Assembly: GCA_937922045.1 (NCBI GenBank) | Contig: CAKZXA010000090.1 | Location: 1 to 50,532 of the forward strand | DNA length: 50,532 nt | DNA from: an uncultured Acidimicrobiales bacterium | GTDB taxonomy: Bacteria > Actinomycetota > Acidimicrobiia > Acidimicrobiales > SZUA-35 | Direction: 5' to 3' | Part shown: positions 16,661 through 25,136 of the stretch, piece by piece | Numbering within the stretch: the first letter of the stretch is position 1 | Layout: every line of letters starts with the position of its first letter | Made by a program: the position numbers and the translations under genes | Notes under the pieces: generated by a model | Seen by the model: the letters and a program-made list of their open reading frames with translations, nothing else | The model's database searches: none | Told to the model about the DNA's origin: nothing

Positions 16661-18589
16661 CTAGCCGCCGATCTCAAAGGTGATCGGCTCGCTGATCTCG
16701 AGGCCTTCAAGCGCGTCTGCTATCGGCTGACCGTTGCAGTCATAGGCTTCGGCGATGACGGTACCTTCAGGCAGGCTTAGAGTCACCTGGCCGCCGTCGG
16801 GGATGCGTTCTCCCGTGACCAGTTCATTGGCGCCAACCTGTCGATGCTCAGTGAGCGGGTTCACGGCGAGACCGCACAAATCTCCGCCAGAGACATTGAG
16901 CCAGGTCACCGGGTAGGTCTCAAGGTTGTCACCTGTGGCCTTGATCGCCTCGGCGAACGCCAGCTCGCCATTGAGGAACACCCCGACCTCATAGGTGCCG
17001 TCTTCCAGCCCGTTTGGGTCGGATGCACACATCCAGAAGTTGCCACCGGATTCGCCAAAGTCCCAGACATCACCAACAGTGGAAAAGGCTGGGATTGCTT
17101 CGCCGTCGTGATACCAGACGCCATCCCATTGGGTGCCGTTCGGAATCCCTGACCAGTCGGCAAAGAGACAGAGCTTCTTCAGCCCGGCTGGCACAAAGGT
17201 AAGCCTGTCGATGGGGGCATCGGACTGCTGGCCGGAACTGAATCGAGGATTGGCGAACGAGACATCATCAATGATTGACGGCAACCGGGCCACTTCAAGT
17301 TCCGAGGTGACCTCAGCCAACAAGGTACTGGCGAGATTGATGGGGCGGATTCCATTGAGAAACCCACCAACGGTTACGCAGTTGTCTCCATCGTCGACCA
17401 GGCCGTCACCATTGGTGTCCTGCATGGCACGACAGTCGACGGCCGGACCGGTTTCGGTCGCCCTCGCCTTGAACGGAATCCCGATCACCTTGCCGTTAGC
17501 GCTGAGAGCCATGCCACCACTATTGCCAGCCGAGATGCTGGCGTCGGTCTTGATGAGCGCCCGAACACCGATGTCGTCTTGTGAGGTAAATCCGCTGACC
17601 TCACCAGACGTCGAGGTAATCGTCTCCCCACCGATCGCCGGGTAGCCGAGGATGCGAAGACGGTCGCCAAGCCCGACCGTGTCGCTGTCGCCGAGAGGGG
17701 CGACCGGGAACTCACGGGGTACAGGAGCTGTCTTGCTCGGGTTGGTCCAACCATCGATCCGCAAGACCGCCAGGTCGAGTTTCATGTCGGTGCGAAGCAC
17801 CTCTGCGGTGTGGATCATGACCGGAGGGCGCGACTCGTCCTGGGTGAGAGCGACACCGATGCGCGAGAACGGGCACGTCTCACTTTCGGTAACGACGTGA
17901 GCATTGGTCAAGATGATCCCGCTGGCGTTGACGAGAATGCCCGAACCCGTGCAAACATCACGCATGTTGTCGTCGAGGCCGATTATCTGCACCGTGGCCT
18001 GGGCCAACTCGGAAAGGCTGCTGCCACCCTGAGCGCCGTCGGTCTCGGCGTCGGGAAGGACAGGTAACCCACCGGAGTCGATGGTGGACCCATCGCTCGA
18101 TCCGGCTATGGCCGCATACCCGAGGACCACAGCGGCCAGCGTTCCCATGATGGTGAGAACCCATCGTTTCTGATCGTTTACGAACCGTCGCGCCTGGCCA
18201 GCGAACCCGTCCTGTGTCCTGGATGGTTTCGCCCACTGAGGGGGCGGTGAGGATGTTATGTTTCGCTGGCCAAAGCCCCGCGACCGAGATCGGTTTCGCC
18301 TGTCATCGGCTAGACCCTGCACAACCGGCTGTGCAACCGGTCGAGTTTGCGGCTCACGAAGATTCGGCGCCGGAGCGACCCGTGGATCGGTACGGATTGC
18401 CGGTGGAGTTGGGGCCTCGACGCGAACCGGGGGTGGGCTTGCAACAGGACGTGCCGGTCCGGGCGCGGGCACCGCTTGACGAGGTTCTTTTTCGTCGCCC
18501 CATCTGGCTAGCCAGTCCAACGGAGACGGCCCCTCGGCCATCTGGCGCTCATCACCGTCCCGGTCGTTCACAACTTCTCCGAACCACAT
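16661..18589 (-). CDS. Membrane-anchored HtrA-like serine protease
   Basis: A 642-residue protein. Residues 1-140 are a cytoplasmic Pro/Arg-rich tail; a single membrane helix lies at about 143-161. The trypsin-fold domain (about 190-420) has the triad H231 (ILTNAHVV), D272 (LDLAVLRID) and S357 (SAGNSGGMALS). There is no PDZ domain in the remaining 200 residues, which look like two beta-rich modules with several cysteines. A role in extracellular protein quality control or processing is inferred. An alternative start at 18541 would remove 16 residues. It converges with the rhodanese gene (20 bases). Confidence 0.78.
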   Translation of the reverse strand: MWFGEVVNDRDGDERQMAEGPSPLDWLARWGDEKEPRQAVPAPGPARPVASPPPVRVEAPTPPAIRTDPRVAPAPNLREPQTRPVAQPVVQGLADDRRNRSRSRGFGQRNITSSPPPQWAKPSRTQDGFAGQARRFVNDQKRWVLTIMGTLAAVVLGYAAIAGSSDGSTIDSGGLPVLPDAETDGAQGGSSLSELAQATVQIIGLDDNMRDVCTGSGILVNASGIILTNAHVVTESETCPFSRIGVALTQDESRPPVMIHTAEVLRTDMKLDLAVLRIDGWTNPSKTAPVPREFPVAPLGDSDTVGLGDRLRILGYPAIGGETITSTSGEVSGFTSQDDIGVRALIKTDASISAGNSGGMALSANGKVIGIPFKARATETGPAVDCRAMQDTNGDGLVDDGDNCVTVGGFLNGIRPINLASTLLAEVTSELEVARLPSIIDDVSFANPRFSSGQQSDAPIDRLTFVPAGLKKLCLFADWSGIPNGTQWDGVWYHDGEAIPAFSTVGDVWDFGESGGNFWMCASDPNGLEDGTYEVGVFLNGELAFAEAIKATGDNLETYPVTWLNVSGGDLCGLAVNPLTEHRQVGANELVTGERIPDGGQVTLSLPEGTVIAEAYDCNGQPIADALEGLEISEPITFEIGG

Positions 18590-18694
18590 CCGACTCGACG
18601 ATCATCCACAAGACTGACCATCAAAACTCAGCCTAGCGGCCACCCCGGCTAAGGAGAGAAGCCATCCATGCGGCGACATAGGTGATCTTCCAGG

Positions 18695-18723
18695 TTGACA
18701 AATTATTCAGCGATCGTCATAGT
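18695..18723 (+). promoter_or_regulatory. Predicted sigma-70-type promoter
   Basis: A perfect TTGACA -35 (18695-18700), a 17-base spacer, and a CATAGT -10 (18718-18723) matching four of six consensus bases. No normal gene follows on the plus strand before the converging lipid kinase gene, so the expected start near 18730 would give a short RNA. Confidence 0.5.
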
Positions 18724-18729
18724 CAAAGG

Positions 18730-18852
18730 TGTACTTTGCGGTGTAAGGCCGATGGCCACCACACGCAGAGTAGCCACGGTGGGGACGACGCTAGGTGCGC
18801 TCCTACCGGGTGGCGGAAACCTGGCCCCTAGATGTTCGGCGGACGTCTAGGG
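18730..18852 (+). ncRNA. Candidate small RNA or short-peptide transcript
   Basis: A stretch of about 120 bases bounded by the promoter above and by a hairpin at 18826-18852. The hairpin pairs CCCTAGATGT with ACGTCTAGGG (one G-T pair) around a TCGGCGG loop. It does not carry the signature motifs of SRP RNA, RNase P RNA, tmRNA or a known riboswitch class that I could recognise. The alternative is a leader peptide (ATG 18752). Existence is inference from promoter plus terminator-like structure. Confidence 0.3.
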
Positions 18853-18873
18853 TGCTAGCCTTCCGCATCCACA

Positions 18874-18897
18874 AAGCCGCCTGCATCAGAGCGGCTT
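18874..18897. terminator. Hairpin beyond the lipid kinase gene
   Basis: AAGCCGC and GCGGCTT form a perfect 7-bp stem with a 10-base loop, 29 bases after the end of the minus-strand lipid kinase gene. No T-run follows on either strand, so it would be a weak or factor-assisted terminator. Confidence 0.35.
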
Positions 18898-18925
18898 GTT
18901 CAGTACACCCTCATGCCAGAGGCCA

Positions 18926-19921
18926 CTATTTGATGCGACGAGGCATGTCTAGACCCGCCCCCGCCACCTGTAGCAGCGGACGAGCAGTGAGTGTGACCGG
19001 GCCTTCGGCGCCAGAGCAGAACGGTTCACCGTCAGCCCACAGTTCCAATCCTTCCGGGATCTCGATCGCTGAAACCCGCCGAACGGTGACCGCCGGATGG
19101 CGGGTGTGCTGGCCAATGAAGGCCAGCGGCAGCACAGCTGCCAGCGTGAGGCGTGAGGTCGAGCTGACCAGGGCAACATCGAGTCGGCCATCGTCCACCG
19201 AAGCGTCGGGGCAGATGGCCATGCCCCCACCGAAATACGGTGCATTGGCCACTGCGGCCAAGGAGATTTCTTCGTGGACGACATCGCCATCGAGCAAGAA
19301 ACGCAACGACGATGAACGGAGTCTCGGCAAGGCAGCCAGTGTGGCCAACGTGTAGCGACTCGAGCCTCGCGGCCATGACATACGATCGGCCCGAGCGTTG
19401 ACCGCCACCGAGAAACCACCGGTGACAACTGAAGCGGCGAACCGAACAGAGCCCTCTTCGTCGATAGCACTGCCGTCGATAGAACTGCCGTCGATCCGAG
19501 CCTCGATCAGATCAACACAGGATGCCGGAGCGGTGAGGGCGACCTCGATTCGGCGCTCAAGATCAGAACGCAGACCGCGTCGTTGCAGACCGATCCCCCT
19601 CGCGAAATCGTTGCCGGTGCCACAGGCCACAATCCCGACCGGGGTCGACGGGTCGATCAGGGCGGCAAGGGCTTGGTGAATGAGCCCGTCGCCGCCTGCG
19701 AGCACCACCCGATCCGCCCCCGCCTCGATGGAGTCTCGCAACATCGGCGTCACATCGGCGGCCGCTGTCGGCTTGACCGAGACGACCTCCATCCCTAACG
19801 CCTGAGCCCGATTCAAGATCTGATGTTCGACCTCAACGGCGCGACCGCGTCCAGACAGGGGGTTGGCCACCACCACGAGACGCCTTGGCCGACCAGCAGC
19901 CGGTGACGGAGAAGAAGACAC
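18926..19921 (-). CDS. Diacylglycerol kinase-family lipid kinase (YegS/DagK-like)
   Basis: A 331-residue protein from a GTG at 19921 (a TTG at 19933 is an alternative). The catalytic domain opens LVVVANPLSGRG (nucleotide loop), then VVLAGGDGLIHQALAAL (GGDG motif) and GIVACGTGNDFARGIGL, all standard for DAGK_cat. The C-terminal half has the beta-sandwich domain ending in an ELWADGEPF strand. It phosphorylates a lipid such as diacylglycerol or a sphingoid-like lipid at the membrane. Its start is within 14 bases of the stop of the PhyH-like gene, indicating co-transcription. Confidence 0.82.
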   Translation of the reverse strand: MSSSPSPAAGRPRRLVVVANPLSGRGRAVEVEHQILNRAQALGMEVVSVKPTAAADVTPMLRDSIEAGADRVVLAGGDGLIHQALAALIDPSTPVGIVACGTGNDFARGIGLQRRGLRSDLERRIEVALTAPASCVDLIEARIDGSSIDGSAIDEEGSVRFAASVVTGGFSVAVNARADRMSWPRGSSRYTLATLAALPRLRSSSLRFLLDGDVVHEEISLAAVANAPYFGGGMAICPDASVDDGRLDVALVSSTSRLTLAAVLPLAFIGQHTRHPAVTVRRVSAIEIPEGLELWADGEPFCSGAEGPVTLTARPLLQVAGAGLDMPRRIK

Positions 19922-19934
19922 GATGGGCGACAAC

Positions 19935-20588
19935 CTAGCGGCGCCAGACGATCTGTACAGCGTGACGAGCATGATCGGAACGGTTGGCACCACCGGCGTG
20001 GAGCACGTGGCCGCTGAACACGAAGGCGGTTCCCGCTGGCCCGATCAGCGTGCACTCTTCCGGGTGTTCTGGCGGCGCCTCCCGCTGCAGATCGATGCGG
20101 CGATGTGATCCGGGAACGACCCGAGTGGCCCCATTTTCTTCGGTGAAGTCGACGAGAGCGACGATGGCCACCACGACCTCCGGCGGCGCCTCGATGGCTG
20201 CGGGGGAAACCCTCGCCACAGCATCGGTGTGTAGCCGCTGGGCCCCATACCCTGGCGTTGGCCCTCGGTAGGCGACGTCGACGAGGTCGATGAGGTTGGC
20301 CGTTTCGTTGGGGTCTAGAAGCTCAGGCCCATCCGCGGCGAGCTGGGCGACGGCGGCAAGCAAGGGGGTTCGAGACAGGAGATCAGCGACAAGATCGACG
20401 CGCTCATTCATGACCGCCAAGCGGCGGGTGCCACCAGCCGGCTTGTCGCCAACATGAAGTTCGGTCCGGCGATCACCGCCATAGACGAGACCCTCCAACC
20501 AGTCTTCGGCCGCGGCAACGATTGTCTCAACCTCGCTGAGGTTCAGCACCTCGGCGACTTCGATCCAGCCCCGGTCAACGTCTAGCAT
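19935..20588 (-). CDS. Phytanoyl-CoA dioxygenase (PhyH)-like Fe(II)/2-oxoglutarate oxygenase
   Basis: A 217-residue protein from ATG 20588. The iron triad is visible: RLHTDAVARV (HxD) and, near the end, FVFSGHVLHAGGANRS (distal His) with a nearby Arg for 2-oxoglutarate. VPGSHRRIDL, typical of PhyH proteins, lies between them. It hydroxylates an unknown small molecule or lipid. A longer frame upstream is open but overlaps the divergent PPOX gene on the other strand, so the short form is preferred. Together with the downstream lipid kinase it may act on a lipid. Confidence 0.75.
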   Translation of the reverse strand: MLDVDRGWIEVAEVLNLSEVETIVAAAEDWLEGLVYGGDRRTELHVGDKPAGGTRRLAVMNERVDLVADLLSRTPLLAAVAQLAADGPELLDPNETANLIDLVDVAYRGPTPGYGAQRLHTDAVARVSPAAIEAPPEVVVAIVALVDFTEENGATRVVPGSHRRIDLQREAPPEHPEECTLIGPAGTAFVFSGHVLHAGGANRSDHARHAVQIVWRR

Positions 20589-20595
20589 TGGAGCT

Positions 20596-21228
20596 ATGGC
20601 TGATTTCGACGTAGAAGGACACATCTCGACCATCGAGCAGCTTGAGGGCCTGTACCGAGCCGCCTCGAAGGTTGCGGCCCAGAAATCGATCGCTTTCATC
20701 GACGAAGCCTCGGCACGCTTCATCGACACCTGCCCCTTTGTTGTGCTGTCCACCAGTGGAGCCGATGGCACGGTCGACGCCTCGCCTCGCGGCGGGCCGC
20801 CGGGTTTCCTTCAACGGCTCGACGACAAGCACGTTGCTCTGCCCGATCTCAATGGCAACAACCGGCTCGATAGCCATCGCAACATCGTAGTCAATGGCCA
20901 CGTCGGCCTTCTCCTGCTTATTCCCACCCAGGATGAAACGCTTCGGATAAACGGTCCCGCTGTCCTCTCGACCGACTCGGCGATCCTCGAAGGCTTTACC
21001 GCCGAACTCCGGCCACCGAAACTGGCCATCATTATTCGAACCGACGAGCTCTATCTTCACTGCGCCAAGGCGCTACGTCGGTCTCAGCTCTGGGATCCGG
21101 CGTCGTGGGATCGCTTCGATCGTGCACCCGACGGAGCGGAGATCTACGCAACCCAGTTTGATGAGGACGCCTCAACCATGCGTGACTATCTCGACCAGAG
21201 CTACGAACACGATCTCGCTCTCGACTAA
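20596..21228 (+). CDS. Pyridoxamine 5'-phosphate oxidase-like flavin/F420-binding protein
   Basis: A 210-residue split-barrel protein of the PPOX family. The pattern is STIEQLEGLYRAAS, FIDTCPFVVLSTSGADG, SPRGGPPGF, VALPDLNGNNRLDSHRNI and LLLIPTQDETLRINGPA, matching the MSMEG/DR2398-like subgroup of PPOX proteins that bind FMN or F420. The substrate is unknown. Its ATG lies 7 bases from the ATG of the divergent PhyH-like gene. Confidence 0.8.
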   Translation: MADFDVEGHISTIEQLEGLYRAASKVAAQKSIAFIDEASARFIDTCPFVVLSTSGADGTVDASPRGGPPGFLQRLDDKHVALPDLNGNNRLDSHRNIVVNGHVGLLLLIPTQDETLRINGPAVLSTDSAILEGFTAELRPPKLAIIIRTDELYLHCAKALRRSQLWDPASWDRFDRAPDGAEIYATQFDEDASTMRDYLDQSYEHDLALD

Positions 21229-21282
21229 CCGACCGCTTGCATAGCTGGCGACCGGCGCACAGGGCTACCCGGCGCCGAGACG

Positions 21283-21690
21283 CTAGTCGTCGCCCGATGG
21301 CCGACGCCGAAGTTCTTTGGTCTGCGACGTTTGCCTCTTGGCCTTCAGCCGTCGACGCTTCGATGCCCGCGTCGGCTTGGTCTTCTTTCGTCGTTTCTGT
21401 TCGCTGAGAGCATTGCGGCAGCGCTCAGCCAATCGCTGGGTCGCTTCTTCCCGGTTGCGCAGTTGGGAACGGTGTCCGTCGGCAACGACCCGGACTTCGG
21501 CTCCGAGGCGCTCGACGAGCCGCGACCGTTGATGGTCGGTTAGCACCACTGAATCAGCGACCGACCAGAGGAGTTCGACGCGCGTGTTCGAACGATTCGC
21601 ATGCTGGCCGCCGGGACCGCTGGAAGTGGTGAATCTCCAGTGGAGCTCCGCATCTGGGATCACCAGATCGCGAGTGACGTAGACCGGCAT
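21283..21690 (-). CDS. arfB: Peptidyl-tRNA hydrolase ArfB (ribosome rescue)
   Basis: A 135-residue protein with the catalytic GGQ at residues 27-29 (TSSGPGGQHANRSNTRVEL), the release-factor domain I fold, and a basic C-terminal tail (KRRKKTKPTRASKRRRLKAKR) that enters the mRNA channel of stalled ribosomes. It hydrolyses peptidyl-tRNA on non-stop complexes. Length and tail fit ArfB/YaeJ rather than a class I release factor. It is convergent with the PPOX gene. Confidence 0.9.
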   Translation of the reverse strand: MPVYVTRDLVIPDAELHWRFTTSSGPGGQHANRSNTRVELLWSVADSVVLTDHQRSRLVERLGAEVRVVADGHRSQLRNREEATQRLAERCRNALSEQKRRKKTKPTRASKRRRLKAKRQTSQTKELRRRPSGDD

Positions 21691-21773
21691 TTCCCAAGCC
21701 TAGGTCAGCCAAACCTCGGGATCCCGTCGATTTTGGCCACCCAGCCAGAAGTCGTAACAAAGAAAACTTGAAA

Positions 21774-21787
21774 AGAGAGTGCTCTCT
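21774..21787. promoter_or_regulatory. Predicted TetR operator
   Basis: AGAGAG-TG-CTCTCT is a perfect dyad with a two-base centre, ending 8 bases before the TetR start at 21795. Its position over the probable core promoter suggests autorepression by the TetR protein. Confidence 0.5.
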
Positions 21788-21794
21788 CTTTATC

Positions 21795-22433
21795 ATGGAC
21801 CCCATGGCCACACAGGAAGAACGCCGAACAGGCACGATCACCAGGCTGATCGAGGCTGGAGCCGAAGTTCTCGTCAATGACGGCAACGCCGGATTCTCTA
21901 CGGCCGCCGTGGCCAAGGCAGCTGGCGTCAGCAATGGCGCACTCTTCCGCCACTTCCCTACCCGACTCGACCTGCTCGTCGCTTCGACCGAACTCCTGAT
22001 GGAACGAATGCGCCATGTCTTCGCCGAAGAGTTCACCCGGCTCGGCGAGGGTCCGAAACTACGTCACATCCTCCAAGCGCTCTGGACGTGTGTCGACCGC
22101 AATGAACTCTTGGCCATCACCGAGATCACCGCCCTAACCCGAACCGATGCCGATCTTCAAGAACGATTCACCCCCATCCTGGCCGCCCACCACGAGAAGA
22201 TCTCCGAGCTGATCCGTCTTGCCCGACCAGCCGACCTCGAGCCGGAACGAGCTGAGCAGCTCGGCTTCCTCTTCATCTATGCGCTGTCGGGCCTCAGCTC
22301 CGAGAACAGGGTTGGTGTTGGCCTCGGCCGCCATGAGGAGTTCATCACGCTGGGCGAGGAGATGATCGAGCTGTACCGAGCAGTAGGGCCAATGAACGAA
22401 CAGGCGATTGACGAACAGGAGAACGCATCATGA
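21795..22433 (+). CDS. TetR family transcriptional regulator
   Basis: A 212-residue protein. The N-terminal helix-turn-helix is clear: RLIEAGAEVLVNDGNAGFSTAAVAKAAGVSNGALFRHFPTRLDLL. The C-terminal ligand domain is helical and unassigned. Start could also be the ATG at 21804, three codons later. It overlaps the fatty acid hydroxylase gene by four bases (ATGA), so it probably regulates that gene and itself through the dyad at 21774-21787; a fatty acyl or lipid ligand is plausible but inferred. Confidence 0.8.
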   Translation: MDPMATQEERRTGTITRLIEAGAEVLVNDGNAGFSTAAVAKAAGVSNGALFRHFPTRLDLLVASTELLMERMRHVFAEEFTRLGEGPKLRHILQALWTCVDRNELLAITEITALTRTDADLQERFTPILAAHHEKISELIRLARPADLEPERAEQLGFLFIYALSGLSSENRVGVGLGRHEEFITLGEEMIELYRAVGPMNEQAIDEQENAS

Positions 22434-23212
22434 ATGTGACAGTGAAACAGACAGTGCAGGATCCGCCCCCGACAACCCCAACCGAGGCCGAGCCCAGCAG
22501 TGCTGTCCGAGCCAGGCCCGATCCGGCCCGGTCCACTAAGCTCCGTACGCTACGGGCTGCCGCAGGGACCTATGCCCGCTCCCGGTCGGCCCAGGTGGCC
22601 GTAGTCGCCGCCGTGCTAGCGACGGTAGGCCGGCTCACCGTCGGCCACTTCGGCTGGCTGGATCTTGTTCTCCTCGGGCTGGTAACTCTTCTTGTCGGTG
22701 TCGTCGAGTGGATAATCCACACCGTCTTGCTCCATGCTCCCGAAGAGTCATTTCGCACCCGACGTCTTCAGACGTCGGTGAGCCACCGGCTCCACCACGA
22801 GGACCCAACACTCCTACGCAACGTCCTACTCGATCCCGTTCAAGCCGCAGCCTTCCTACCCATGATCGCGGCATTTACCGCCGCCTGGACACTGCCTCTC
22901 ATCCTGATCACGAACCGACTGGCCGAGAGCATCATCGCCCCTACCGGGCTTCTCGGCCCGTACCTCACGGCCTTGGCTGCATCGTGGTGGTGCCTCGCCC
23001 ACTACGAATGGGTGCACCTGCTTGTGCACACCAGCTACCGGCCGAAGTCCCGCTACTACAAACGACTCGCCCGCAACCATCGTCTCCATCACTACCGGAA
23101 CGAAGACCATTGGCTTGGCGTTACATCCAACATGGGCGATCGACTCCTCGGCACCTTGCCAGCAAAAAGGTCAGACGTGCCCTTGTCCGAAACGGCTCGC
23201 ACCCTGGGCTGA
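22430..23212 (+). CDS. Sterol desaturase/fatty acid hydroxylase family protein
   Basis: A 260-residue integral membrane di-iron enzyme. Histidine boxes occur in order: EWIIHTVLLH (about residues 90-99), SHRLHHED (about 115-122), HYEWVHLLVHTSY (about 190-202) and NHRLHHYRNEDHW (about 212-224), each followed or preceded by a membrane segment. The family hydroxylates or desaturates lipids, including fatty acids, sterols or carotenoids. The first 40 residues are hydrophilic. It is translationally coupled to the TetR gene. Confidence 0.8.
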   Translation: MNVTVKQTVQDPPPTTPTEAEPSSAVRARPDPARSTKLRTLRAAAGTYARSRSAQVAVVAAVLATVGRLTVGHFGWLDLVLLGLVTLLVGVVEWIIHTVLLHAPEESFRTRRLQTSVSHRLHHEDPTLLRNVLLDPVQAAAFLPMIAAFTAAWTLPLILITNRLAESIIAPTGLLGPYLTALAASWWCLAHYEWVHLLVHTSYRPKSRYYKRLARNHRLHHYRNEDHWLGVTSNMGDRLLGTLPAKRSDVPLSETARTLG

Positions 23213-23229
23213 CCGATGGCGCTCTAGAG

Positions 23230-23697
23230 CTACAGGCGAGACTTGGCCAGAAAGACCAAGGTAATGGAGTCGTTCGAACGCTGGCGCCGAAAGGCTGAGT
23301 AGCCCAGCCGGTTGTAGAGAGCAAGATTCCCCATCGAGCGATGACCGGTGAACAGCTCGAATCGAGCGACCTCGGCCGGTGCGAATTCTTCCACCCACGA
23401 GACGAGTCTCGTGCCTACACCCTGGCCCTGCCAGTCGGGGGCCACCACCAACCTGGCTATCTCACCAACCGAGCCACGAACCGCGAGGCGAACAGCCCCA
23501 ATGATGCGGCTGCCGTCCACCGCGACGTAGCACAGCACGTCGGCCAGCTCGGCCTCCAGCTCCTCGAGGGTCTGGGTGAGTGGCGGCAACGCCGTCGTCC
23601 CGTAGATCTGCGCCTCGGTCAGATAGGCGGCGCGCTGAAGGGTGAGGATCTCACCTGCTTCATCGATACTTCCGGCTCTTATCGCTATCTCGGACAC
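23230..23697 (-). CDS. GNAT family N-acetyltransferase
   Basis: A 155-residue protein with the GNAT fold. IGAVRLAVRGSVGEIARLVVAPDWQGQGVGTRLV carries the beta-4 strand and the acetyl-CoA pyrophosphate loop (Q/RxxGxG/A as QGQGVG). It is followed by NLALYNRLGYSAF in the last helix and strand. The acceptor is unknown. Convergent with the hydroxylase gene, 17 bases apart. Confidence 0.82.
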   Translation of the reverse strand: MSEIAIRAGSIDEAGEILTLQRAAYLTEAQIYGTTALPPLTQTLEELEAELADVLCYVAVDGSRIIGAVRLAVRGSVGEIARLVVAPDWQGQGVGTRLVSWVEEFAPAEVARFELFTGHRSMGNLALYNRLGYSAFRRQRSNDSITLVFLAKSRL

Positions 23698-24125
23698 TGC
23701 GAAGTCCCTGTTTCACCCTCCACGACTTCAATCGTTTGAAGCCACGCAACACGTACGCGCAACGTCTCGTGCGTACCTCGTGCATGAGACATCGTGCACT
23801 ACCTTGTGTGACAAGCGCGCTACCCCTCCAGGCTCACGACGATTAGCGTCACCTTTTCGTCGCCGCGTAGTCGTCAGAGAGCGCAAGCCCCCATCGAGTA
23901 CCCAGCTTCTCTGAGTGTAGAAGCTGGGCGGTTCCTGCGCCACCCGGCCCGGTGGTTGGGCAGCCGACGTCTGTGGCGCCGTAGCGGTATGGATACACCA
24001 GGATGAACCGTCGGCAAGACCTCGGCACGAGCCTGCTGTGTGAACAGCATGTAAAGAGACGCTCCGACCAACGGGACCAAGTCGTAAGATCCTCTCAGAT
24101 CTCCTATGCTCAGGGAGCGTACAAG
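23698..24125. promoter_or_regulatory. Regulatory gap ahead of the peptide ABC operon
   Basis: This 428-base gap contains no credible gene. It holds a 16-base dyad at 23726-23741 (CTTCAA-TCGT-TTGAAG), three TCGTGC copies between about 23768 and 23800, a 10-bp perfect stem at 23901-23928 (CCCAGCTTCT and AGAAGCTGGG, 8-base loop) and a TATGCT possible -10 at 24105-24110 next to the first gene. The dyad is nearer the GNAT start, so it may control that gene. Confidence 0.4.
23901..23928. other. Ten-bp perfect stem-loop upstream of the ABC operon
   Basis: The two arms pair perfectly over 10 bases with an 8-base loop. It lies about 200 bases upstream of the first ABC gene and has no T-run, so it may be a leader structure rather than a terminator. 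No known riboswitch motif was recognised. Confidence 0.4.
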
Positions 24126-25136
24126 ATGAGGGGAGCATACTTGAGCGGCAAAGATGCGGTTTTAGAGGTCTCTGATCTCTCTACAGAGTTTCACACCCCC
24201 GATGGCGTCGTCCATGCCGTTAACGGTGTCAGTTTCGCCCTGCGATCCGGTGAGTTCTTGGCGGTCGTCGGTGAGAGCGGTTCAGGTAAGAGCGTCACCA
24301 TGATGTCGATGCTGAAGCTCATTCCGATGCCCCCGGGCAAGATCGTGGCCGGCAAGGTCATGTTCGACCATCAGGATCTTCTCGAACTCGAGACCAGCCA
24401 GCTCCGCAAGGTTCGCGGTGGCGAGATCGGATTCATTTTCCAGGACCCGATGACCTCGCTGAATCCGGTTTTGACAATCGGCCGCCAGATCACCGAATCA
24501 CTGGAACTCCACACCGACCTCAGCGGTGACGCTGTAAACGATCGGGCCGAAGAGCTTCTTACCATGGTCGGCCTCCCCGATGCCAGGGCACGACTCAAGA
24601 GCTATCCGCACGAGCTTTCTGGCGGCATGCGCCAACGTGTGATGATCGCCATCGCCCTCGCCTGTTCGCCGAAGGTCATCGTGGCCGACGAGCCGACCAC
24701 CGCTCTGGATGTAACCATTCAGGCCCAGATCATCGAGATCATGAAAGAGCTGCGTGAACGGCTCGACACCGCCGTCATCTGGATCACCCATGATCTCGGT
24801 GTTGTCGCTGGCCTCGCTGACCGAGTGATCGTGATGTACGGAGGCAAGATCGTTGAGGAAGCCCGGGTTGGCGACCTCTACGCCAATCCTCAGCACCCCT
24901 ACACCCGCGGCCTGCTCGGATCGATACCTCGGCTGGACCAGAAGGGCCAGGAGCTCTCCGCCATCGAAGGTAGTCCTGCGAGCATCCGCGCCATACCCAC
25001 CTCCTGCTCATTCGCTCCCCGTTGCGACTATGCCCACGACCGCTGCCACACCGAGGTCCCCGTTCTGAGGGAGGTTGGTGCCGAACATATGGCTGCTTGC
25101 TGGTGGGACATCGACGGCGAAAGGCCACGGCTATGA
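24126..25136 (+). CDS. Peptide/nickel ABC transporter ATPase (OppD/DppD type)
   Basis: A 336-residue ATPase. Walker A GESGSGKS (about residues 48-55), the Q-loop [12 protein letters not shown], signature LSGGMRQR, Walker [14 protein letters not shown] and H-loop WITHDL are all intact. The C-terminal oligopeptide-transporter extension has the usual CxFAPRCxxAxxxC pattern. It powers import of peptides or opines through the permeases encoded downstream. Start is uncertain between ATG 24126 and a TTG at 24141 that has a stronger AGGGGAG six bases ahead. It overlaps the next gene by four bases. Confidence 0.88.
   Translation: MRGAYLSGKDAVLEVSDLSTEFHTPDGVVHAVNGVSFALRSGEFLAVVGESGSGKSVTMMSMLKLIPMPPGKIVAGKVMFDHQDLLELETSQLRKVRGGEIGFIFQDPMTSLNPVLTIGRQITESLELHTDLSGDAVNDRAEELLTMVGLPDARARLKSYPHELSGGMRQRVMIAIALACSPKVIVADEPTTALDVTIQAQIIEIMKELRERLDTAVIWITHDLGVVAGLADRVIVMYGGKIVEEARVGDLYANPQHPYTRGLLGSIPRLDQKGQELSAIEGSPASIRAIPTSCSFAPRCDYAHDRCHTEVPVLREVGAEHMAACWWDIDGERPRL

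Larger units (their letters stand above)
18590..18925. other. Intergenic region with promoter and hairpins
   Basis: This gap of 336 bases has no convincing long gene. It holds a good promoter (18695-18723), a stretch that could code a 32-residue peptide starting ATG at 18752 (MATTRRVATVGTTLGALL..., weak AAGG upstream), a strong hairpin at 18826-18852 and a second hairpin at 18874-18897 near the 3' end of the lipid kinase gene. Confidence 0.5.

Noticed and set aside
18795-19355. A plus-strand open frame of 186 codons
   Set aside because: It is the reverse of the lipid kinase gene, which has a complete set of family motifs.
23728-24138. A minus-strand open frame of 136 codons
   Set aside because: Its composition is random-looking, no motif was found, and it lies across the regulatory gap of the peptide importer.
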